Positions 1-4,272 of a DNA stretch of 6,042 nucleotides are shown here, piece after piece; positions within the stretch are counted from its first letter, which is position 1, and every line of letters starts with the position of its first letter. Position numbers and translations under genes: made by a program. The notes below the pieces were generated by a model. That model was not told the origin of the DNA, made no database searches, and saw nothing but the letters and a program-made list of their open reading frames with translations. The DNA is from Bacteroidia bacterium (GTDB taxonomy: Bacteria > Bacteroidota > Bacteroidia > AKYH767-A > OLB10), in contig JANWID010000089.1 of assembly GCA_025450095.1 (NCBI GenBank), positions 1 to 6,042 on the forward strand, given 5' to 3'.

Positions 1-469
1 CATTCACGTAAGTCGTTTCTTCAGATAGTTTTCCATCCGGGTAAAAAACTTTCCAGACCCCGTGTGCTTTTCCCATCTTATAATTTTCAATGGAATTCAG
101 AGTGTCGTTTTCATTATAGTATTTCCAGGTGCTGTCCTTTTCCTGGTTTACATATTTACCATTCGCTTTTATTTTACCATTTGGCCAATAGCCTGTCATC
201 CGTGCTGTTTTCCCATCACTCGAATAAACCATAGTGCCTTGCTTTTCACCGGATTTATAATACATCGTGGTGGTTCCGGTCGGTTTGTTGTTCCGGAATG
301 TAGTTTCGGAGAATAACTGGTCGTTATCGTAATACCTTTTCCATACGCCTTGCTTCAGTCCTTTCGCATCCGTACGGTTTATAGTATCTCCTTTGAAAAT
401 CTTGTAATCCTGTCCCCTGCTTAATAATGACATTAACAGGAACACTCCACTCAATAAAATTATTCTCAT
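1..469 (-). CDS. Exported MORN/YwqK-type repeat protein (C-terminus cut by window edge)
   Basis: Reading the minus strand from the ATG at 469-467 gives 156 codons open to the window edge, with no stop, so the C-terminus is missing. Residues 1 to about 19 form a signal peptide (MRIILLSGVFLLMSLLSRG, then QDYK). Residues 41-156 hold five degenerate repeats of about 24 residues, starting near 41, 65, 89, 113 and 137. Each has an aromatic strand followed by a G-K/D-L-type turn (GVWKRYYDNDQL, STWKYYNENDTL, GVWKVFYPDGKL). This is the MORN-like pattern of Bacteroidota proteins often auto-named 'toxin-antitoxin system YwqK family antitoxin'. That name implies no demonstrated toxin partner, and none is visible here. 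The likely location is periplasm or envelope, probably as a structural or binding repeat protein; no catalytic motif is seen. No Shine-Dalgarno precedes the start. Weak 7-of-8 matches to TAnnTTTG on the minus strand lie at 520-513 and 490-483. It is divergent from the gene at 565. Family call is fairly sure; function is unknown. Confidence 0.85.
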   Translation of the reverse strand, partial: MRIILLSGVFLLMSLLSRGQDYKIFKGDTINRTDAKGLKQGVWKRYYDNDQLFSETTFRNNKPTGTTTMYYKSGEKQGTMVYSSDGKTARMTGYWPNGKIKANGKYVNQEKDSTWKYYNENDTLNSIENYKMGKAHGVWKVFYPDGKLSEETTYVN

Positions 470-534
470 GCGGCAAATGTAACAAAGTTTGTTTTTTATA
501 AATTCCTTACGCGAAAGCTATAAGGTTATTTTAG

Positions 535-542
535 TATTTTTG
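535..542 (+). promoter_or_regulatory. Bacteroidota -7 promoter element (TATTTTTG)
   Basis: TATTTTTG matches the Bacteroidota sigma-ABfr -7 consensus TAnnTTTG at all six fixed positions. It ends 22 nt before the ATG at 565, so transcription would start near 547 with a leader of roughly 18 nt. No clear TTG/TTTG -33 element is seen at the expected distance, and the region is AT-rich, so a chance match is possible. Confidence 0.5.
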
Positions 543-564
543 TTCACTTTCCTTTTGATACCTG

Positions 565-1251
565 ATGATTAAAAAACCAGTGACCATTTTCCTGCTGGTG
601 CTCTTCACACGGTTGCTTTCCGCACAGTCACAGGAGTCCTTATTGTTTTTCCCGATTCAGGAAGGTCATTTGAAAACCAGGGCTTCCGCAAGAAAGATCC
701 TCTCACAGCAGGGTATTTCATTCGATTCGCTTCTTCAGTCCATTAACGCACGTATAGCGGAAAATCTTGCGAAGCAGCTACCGGGAATTAACATAACGGT
801 TATGGATACCGGAACGATCAAATCTGTTTTCGACAGTAGCCGTATAAGCCAGGAGTTCACTTCCGCTTATGCTAAAAAAGTAGCATCCGCAAAAGGGATC
901 AAGAGAGTTATTATGTTTAACAGGCCTGGCTTCAAGGTCCGGTACGGGAGCCGGATCCTTGCCGTAGCGGGTACATTGAAATTACAACAGGAGCTGCTGA
1001 ACAGGAATGGAGCATATTACCTTTTTCTTAACAAAACCATTTTAAGAAACAGTAATAAATCAAAAGGCTTTACTCTTCATTTTGAGCTATACGACAAGAA
1101 TTTCCAGCTGATATCCGGGGATAAGTATTATCATTTTCTCGATCTGGAACCCGACCTTTTTTACAGCGCATTTAATTATTACCTGGATAATTGTATCCGG
1201 GGTTTTTCAGGTAAACTGGCATTCACTGTTACGGATTCAGAAAAGCGGTAA
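565..1251 (+). CDS. Exported protein of unknown function (228 aa)
   Basis: I do not recognise this family. The product has a clear signal peptide at residues 1-20 (MIKK basic start, hydrophobic core, LLSA then QSQES), so it is exported. The mature part is about 208 residues with no lipobox and no T9SS sorting domain, so periplasm or outer membrane is likely. It mixes basic helical stretches (around 42-70 and 98-112) with beta-like stretches (74-80, 114-120, 127-136, 149-158, 168-186). The segment NARIAENLAKQL followed by the strand INITVMD loosely recalls helix-strand units of periplasmic CsgG/LpoB-like folds, but I would not assign it. Only one cysteine (about residue 210) is present and no metal or catalytic motif stands out. 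The start follows a perfect -7 element by 22 nt and has no Shine-Dalgarno, as is usual in this phylum. The next gene begins 66 bp downstream on the same strand, so co-transcription is possible. The gene is real on the basis of length, signal peptide and codon pattern. Confidence 0.8.
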   Translation: MIKKPVTIFLLVLFTRLLSAQSQESLLFFPIQEGHLKTRASARKILSQQGISFDSLLQSINARIAENLAKQLPGINITVMDTGTIKSVFDSSRISQEFTSAYAKKVASAKGIKRVIMFNRPGFKVRYGSRILAVAGTLKLQQELLNRNGAYYLFLNKTILRNSNKSKGFTLHFELYDKNFQLISGDKYYHFLDLEPDLFYSAFNYYLDNCIRGFSGKLAFTVTDSEKR

Positions 1252-1285
1252 TTCCGCATGGTTTTATTAAATTTACCAGTTTACC
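1210..1285. repeat. 10-bp perfect inverted repeat spanning the end of gene 2
   Basis: GGTAAACTGG at 1210-1219, inside the coding end of the upstream gene, is the exact reverse complement of CCAGTTTACC at 1276-1285 in the intergenic gap. The 56-nt spacer contains the stop codon and a small hairpin (GCGG-TAATT-CCGC, 1245-1257). No T-tract follows the right arm, so it is not a standard intrinsic terminator. It may be a weak RNA structure between the two genes or a coincidence. Confidence 0.3.
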
Positions 1286-1317
1286 ATTCTTAACCCATAA
1301 TAATTATTTCATATATC

Positions 1318-3393
1318 ATGAAAGCCAGGATTCAGCTATTGGTTTCGTTATTCGTTACATCAGCTATATTATCTTCTGCTCAAACTCCCGGCCTGCAATG
1401 GGCACATGGATTTGGATCGTATGCTTTTGAATATGGCAATAGTGTTTTACCAGATGTTTCAGGCAATGTTATTGTGGCAGGAAACTTCAGTGATATCACT
1501 GACTTCGATCCCGGGCCTGGTACAGCGTCGTTCACTGCTGTAGGTGCTGATGATATTTTCTTTGCAGGATACACTTCCTCGGGAACTTTCGTATTCGCAC
1601 GACAAATTGCCTGCACCGGCATTGCACGGGTTGGGAACCTTGCTGCTGATGCTGATGGCAATATTTACATCACAGGCTATTTTAGTCAGACTGCTGATTT
1701 TTTTCCACCTTCAGGATCAGATACAATTACGGCCGGCGGACTGATTGATGGCTTCATTGCAAAGTACGATACAAACGGAAATCTTTTGTGGGTAAAAACA
1801 CTTTACGGAACAACCACAGTTTATGGACGAAATATAGATGTAACTTCAGATGGCAGGGTTTTTCTTATAGGTGAATTACGGGATTTTGCAGATGTTGATC
1901 CCGACACTTCAGCTGCTTTCCTGGCAAGTCAGGGCAGCACCGATATTTTTCTTGCATGTTACGATTCCTCCGGAAATTATTCTTGGGCATTTTCCATGGG
2001 AGATTTTTCCACTGATATGGGAACATCTGTTACATTAGGTAATAACGGTCTTGTATATGTGACGGGGAATTTTTCTGGTACAGTGGACTTTGATCCGGGA
2101 CCTCTAACTTCGAATTTGATTTCATCCGGTGCCAGCGACGGTTTTTTCGCTTGCTACGATTCCACCGGTGCATTTATTTTCGCTTATAGGATCGGGGGAC
2201 CGGGATTCGAGCAGGTGAATGATCTTGCACTGGATTCACAGGGAAACCTGGTAGTGACCGGAGTATATGATGCAAATGCCGACTTTGATCCAGATACTGC
2301 TTTTGTTACTGCAGCAATTACCGGGGACATTGATATCTTCTTTTCAAAATACAGCAGCTCTGGGAATTTTTTATTTGTGAAAGGTATCGGTAGCACCGGA
2401 ATTGATGAAATTGAATCTGTAGATATCGACGGTGATGATAATATTTATATCGCCGGAACTTTGCCCGACTCTGCGGATCTTGATCCGGATACAGGAACTG
2501 TAATGGTCAATGGTGCCGGGGCTGAAGATGCTTTCTTTGCTTCCTATGATTCTTCGGGCAATTATCGGATGTCTGTGCATCTTGCAAGTCCCGGAACTGA
2601 TAAAAGCGGAGCCCTTGCCGTAGATGCTTCCGGCGCAATTTTATTTACCGGTGGCTTTTCCGATACCCTGGATTTTAATACAAGTGTCGGCATATACCCG
2701 CTGCAGTCAACCGTGAATTCGGATCTGTTTCTGGCAAGGTATAATTCCTGCCCACAGGATACTATCATTATCACCTCATTTACCTGTAATGATTATCTCT
2801 ATGATGGCCAGTTATATACTTCACCCGGCGATTATTTGTTGCCAGGATACCCGTCATTGGGCTGCGATAGTGTGGTACACCTGCATCTTGAATTTGCAAC
2901 TCCGGATACTACCATTTCAATTACCAACGGAACGCTTACTTCCAATGCGGCCGACAGCGGCATGACTTATCAGTGGGTGGATTGTAACAGCGGCTTTCTT
3001 CCAATACCCGGAGCCGATAGTGTTTCTTTCACGCCGGCAACAAACGGAAGTTATGCTGTGATCATGGAAATAAATGGATGTACCGATACATCCGTGTGCG
3101 CCCTGTTAAATGTCGGCCTTCCCGAAAACTTCAGACAACATCTCCAGGTATTTCCAAACCCGGTGATGGATGATTTCAGTATTGATTTAAACGGGTACTT
3201 TCTTCCCCGAACACAAATTAAAATTTATGATGCTTACGGACAAACGGTTCTGACCCACGATAGGTATTCAGTAATCAACAATATCGTTATGGGAAATCTT
3301 GATGCGTTGAGCCCTGGTGTTTATTTTATTGAAATAACCGATGGACAAAATTATTCTGTAACAAGAATTGTAAAAATCGATTCAGGAAAATAA
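1318..3393 (+). CDS. T9SS-secreted seven-bladed beta-propeller protein (SBBP-like repeats, type A sorting domain)
   Basis: A complete 691-residue surface or secreted protein. Residues 1-21 are a signal peptide (AILSSA then QTPG). Residues 37-477 contain seven propeller repeats of exactly 65 residues. Each has a GN-[IV]-Y-[IV]-[AT]-G-like strand, a D-[FLV]-[DFN]-P-like acidic turn, a D-x-F-[FIL]-A-x-Y strand and an S-S-G-N/F turn. The pattern resembles SBBP beta-propeller repeats (PF06739-like). About 478-525 is a small module (FTCNDYLYDG, then GCDSVVHLHL) typical of Bacteroidota cell-surface proteins. About 528-599 is Ig/PKD-like (YQWVDC, NGSYAVIMEINGC). About 609-691 is a T9SS type A C-terminal sorting domain: VFPNPV, then an IKIYDAYGQ strand, then LSPGVYFIEI and a basic-rich end. 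The expected route is Sec export, T9SS translocation, then removal of the sorting domain with surface attachment or release. The propeller is likely for binding; no enzyme motif is evident. No Shine-Dalgarno precedes the start; a 7-of-8 TAnnTTTG-like match (TAAATTTA, 1268-1275) is a weak promoter candidate. The ligand is unknown. Confidence 0.93.
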   Translation: MKARIQLLVSLFVTSAILSSAQTPGLQWAHGFGSYAFEYGNSVLPDVSGNVIVAGNFSDITDFDPGPGTASFTAVGADDIFFAGYTSSGTFVFARQIACTGIARVGNLAADADGNIYITGYFSQTADFFPPSGSDTITAGGLIDGFIAKYDTNGNLLWVKTLYGTTTVYGRNIDVTSDGRVFLIGELRDFADVDPDTSAAFLASQGSTDIFLACYDSSGNYSWAFSMGDFSTDMGTSVTLGNNGLVYVTGNFSGTVDFDPGPLTSNLISSGASDGFFACYDSTGAFIFAYRIGGPGFEQVNDLALDSQGNLVVTGVYDANADFDPDTAFVTAAITGDIDIFFSKYSSSGNFLFVKGIGSTGIDEIESVDIDGDDNIYIAGTLPDSADLDPDTGTVMVNGAGAEDAFFASYDSSGNYRMSVHLASPGTDKSGALAVDASGAILFTGGFSDTLDFNTSVGIYPLQSTVNSDLFLARYNSCPQDTIIITSFTCNDYLYDGQLYTSPGDYLLPGYPSLGCDSVVHLHLEFATPDTTISITNGTLTSNAADSGMTYQWVDCNSGFLPIPGADSVSFTPATNGSYAVIMEINGCTDTSVCALLNVGLPENFRQHLQVFPNPVMDDFSIDLNGYFLPRTQIKIYDAYGQTVLTHDRYSVINNIVMGNLDALSPGVYFIEITDGQNYSVTRIVKIDSGK
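1426..2748 (+). repeat. Seven in-frame 195-nt (65-residue) propeller repeats
   Basis: The acidic-turn Asp codon falls at 1501, 1696, 1891, 2086, 2281, 2476 and 2671, which are residues 62, 127, 192, 257, 322, 387 and 452. Every interval is exactly 195 nt. Independent landmarks keep the same register: a Gly at 55, 120, 185, 250, 315, 380 and 445, and a Tyr at 85, 150, 215, 280, 345, 410 and 475. The copies differ considerably in sequence, so this is an old internal duplication and not a recent tandem array. The last copy lacks its final strand; residues 25-36 (LQWAHGFG region) match that strand in exact register. Confidence 0.92.
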
Positions 3394-3406
3394 CAACCGC
3401 AACAAA

Positions 3407-4099
3407 TTATTTCCCCAGGTTTCTTTCAAAATTCTGGCGATAACTCTGACCAATAGGAATTTCAACCCCGGACAGGTATATTGTTTTTTTCCGGATCGTG
3501 CTTATCCGGTTCAATGGCACAATAAAGGAACGGTGCACTCTCACAAAATCATCGTGCTCTAACTTTTCAAGTATTTTTTTCATGGTCATCTTAACTACAA
3601 CCAGTCTTGAGTCGGTGAGATGGATCTTGGTATAATCATCCAATGCTTCGATATAAAGGATATCCTCAATAGCGATTTTCTTCAATCCATAATCGGCTCT
3701 TACGTAAATATATTTTTTTCGTGATTCACCATTCTGATGTGTTACTGCATGATAATCGTCGAATTTTTTAAGTGCCTGGTGGAAATTATCAAAAAGGAAT
3801 GGTTTAATCAGATAATAAACTGCATGCCGTATCAGGCCTTCCAGTGCATTGAGTCGTGAATTCAGAAGACAAACAATCATCATTTCCTCTGGTAGGGAAG
3901 AAATGAAATGAATAAGTGAAACGTCACTCAATCCTGAATCCAGAATCATCAGGTCAACCGGGTATTTTTTTACATACCGCATAGCTTCCTGAGGATCGGT
4001 AAAAGTTTTCTGGAGATTTATAAAATCGATCCGAGCACAGTAATAGGTAATGAGTTTCAGTGTGGAAGGCTGTTCATTTACTGCTATAACATTCATCAT
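3407..4099 (-). CDS. LytTR-family response regulator with atypical receiver domain
   Basis: A 230-residue DNA-binding transcription regulator of normal length for the LytTR/AgrA type. Residues about 2-115 are a receiver (CheY-like) fold: VNEQP (7-11) where IVDDEP is usual, the phosphoacceptor in MILDSG (Asp54), and the conserved YLIKPF (Lys99-Pro100). Residues about 128-230 form a LytTR DNA-binding domain with its hallmark segments: YIYVRADYG, IEDILYIEALDDYTKIH, the DDFVRVHRSFIVPLNRI block, and the IPIGQSYR end. The receiver has lost most of the acidic metal pocket (Asn8-Glu9-Gln10 for Asp-Asp-Glu) and the conserved Thr/Ser near 77-79 is Cys-Leu-Leu. Phosphorylation may therefore be weak or absent. 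No histidine kinase is nearby, so it is an orphan here. The first ATG (4099-4097) is preferred over the second (4096-4094) because a GGAGGAA sits 7 nt upstream of it. It diverges from the peroxidase gene and converges on the propeller gene, with 13 bp between stop codons and no visible terminator. Confidence 0.93.
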   Translation of the reverse strand: MMNVIAVNEQPSTLKLITYYCARIDFINLQKTFTDPQEAMRYVKKYPVDLMILDSGLSDVSLIHFISSLPEEMMIVCLLNSRLNALEGLIRHAVYYLIKPFLFDNFHQALKKFDDYHAVTHQNGESRKKYIYVRADYGLKKIAIEDILYIEALDDYTKIHLTDSRLVVVKMTMKKILEKLEHDDFVRVHRSFIVPLNRISTIRKKTIYLSGVEIPIGQSYRQNFERNLGK

Positions 4100-4106
4100 A
4101 AAGTGG

Positions 4107-4113
4107 TTCCTCC
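4107..4113 (-). promoter_or_regulatory. Strong Shine-Dalgarno sequence of the LytTR regulator gene
   Basis: On the minus strand GGAGGAA occupies 4113-4107, with 7 nt between it and the ATG at 4099 (9 nt from the GGAGG core). It decides between two adjacent ATG codons in favour of the first. The other four starts in the window have no such motif, as is common in Bacteroidota. Confidence 0.7.
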
Positions 4114-4182
4114 GGCAATAAATTCTGTTTACCTGCTAAATTAAGCATTTTACAAACACAAATGGTTCATTCGCCTACATTT

Positions 4183-4215
4183 TTTGTATGTTGACCCAAA
4201 CTGGGCATACATTTA
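4183..4215 (+). promoter_or_regulatory. Candidate promoter of the peroxidase gene, with an inverted repeat between its elements
   Basis: TTTG at 4183-4186 and TACATTTA at 4208-4215 (five of the six fixed bases of TAnnTTTG) are 21 bp apart, close to the -33/-7 spacing of Bacteroidota promoters. The predicted start is near 4220, about 53 nt before the ATG at 4273. Between and overlapping the two elements is an interrupted inverted repeat: GTATG (4186-4190), unpaired TTGA, CCCA (4195-4198), loop AAC, TGGG (4202-4205), CATAC (4206-4210). Its placement would suit an operator. Both readings are sequence-pattern inference. Confidence 0.4.
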
Positions 4216-4219
4216 CACA

Positions 4220-4229
4220 GCAATATTGC
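4220..4229. promoter_or_regulatory. 10-bp perfect palindrome GCAATATTGC in the divergent region
   Basis: GCAATATTGC is its own reverse complement and cannot be extended on either side (A at 4219, C at 4230). It lies at the predicted transcription start of the peroxidase gene and between two divergent genes. It could bind a dimeric regulator, or be chance in AT-rich DNA. The rest of the 173-bp gap (4100-4272) shows no small gene and no terminator hairpin. Confidence 0.3.
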
Positions 4230-4272
4230 CACTTACTCATCAATTCAGTTAATTCTTCAAAAAGCCCAAAAC

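Noticed and set aside
62..316. Plus-strand open frame of 84 codons with a hydrophobic translation
   Set aside because: It lies fully antisense to the MORN-type repeat gene, whose minus-strand reading has a signal peptide and five repeats. The plus frame has no recognisable domain.
1..469. Antitoxin role implied by the usual YwqK-family database name
   Set aside because: The protein has a signal peptide and MORN-like repeats, and no toxin gene is visible beside it, so a toxin-antitoxin function is not supported here.
1245..1257. Hairpin GCGG-TAATT-CCGC at the stop codon, considered as an intrinsic terminator
   Set aside because: The stem is only 4 bp and is followed by ATGGTTTTATT and not by a proper T-tract.
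1380..2774. Several short open frames on the minus strand and one on the plus strand within the propeller gene
   Set aside because: They arise from the 195-nt periodic coding sequence read in other frames and show no domain, signal peptide or start context of their own.
4101..4175. Two similar words containing TGGTTC (4101-4116 and 4160-4175, 12 of 16 bases alike), considered as a LytTR direct repeat
   Set aside because: The start-to-start spacing is 59 bp, whereas LytTR half-sites are usually about two helical turns apart. One copy is also the complement of the regulator's Shine-Dalgarno.
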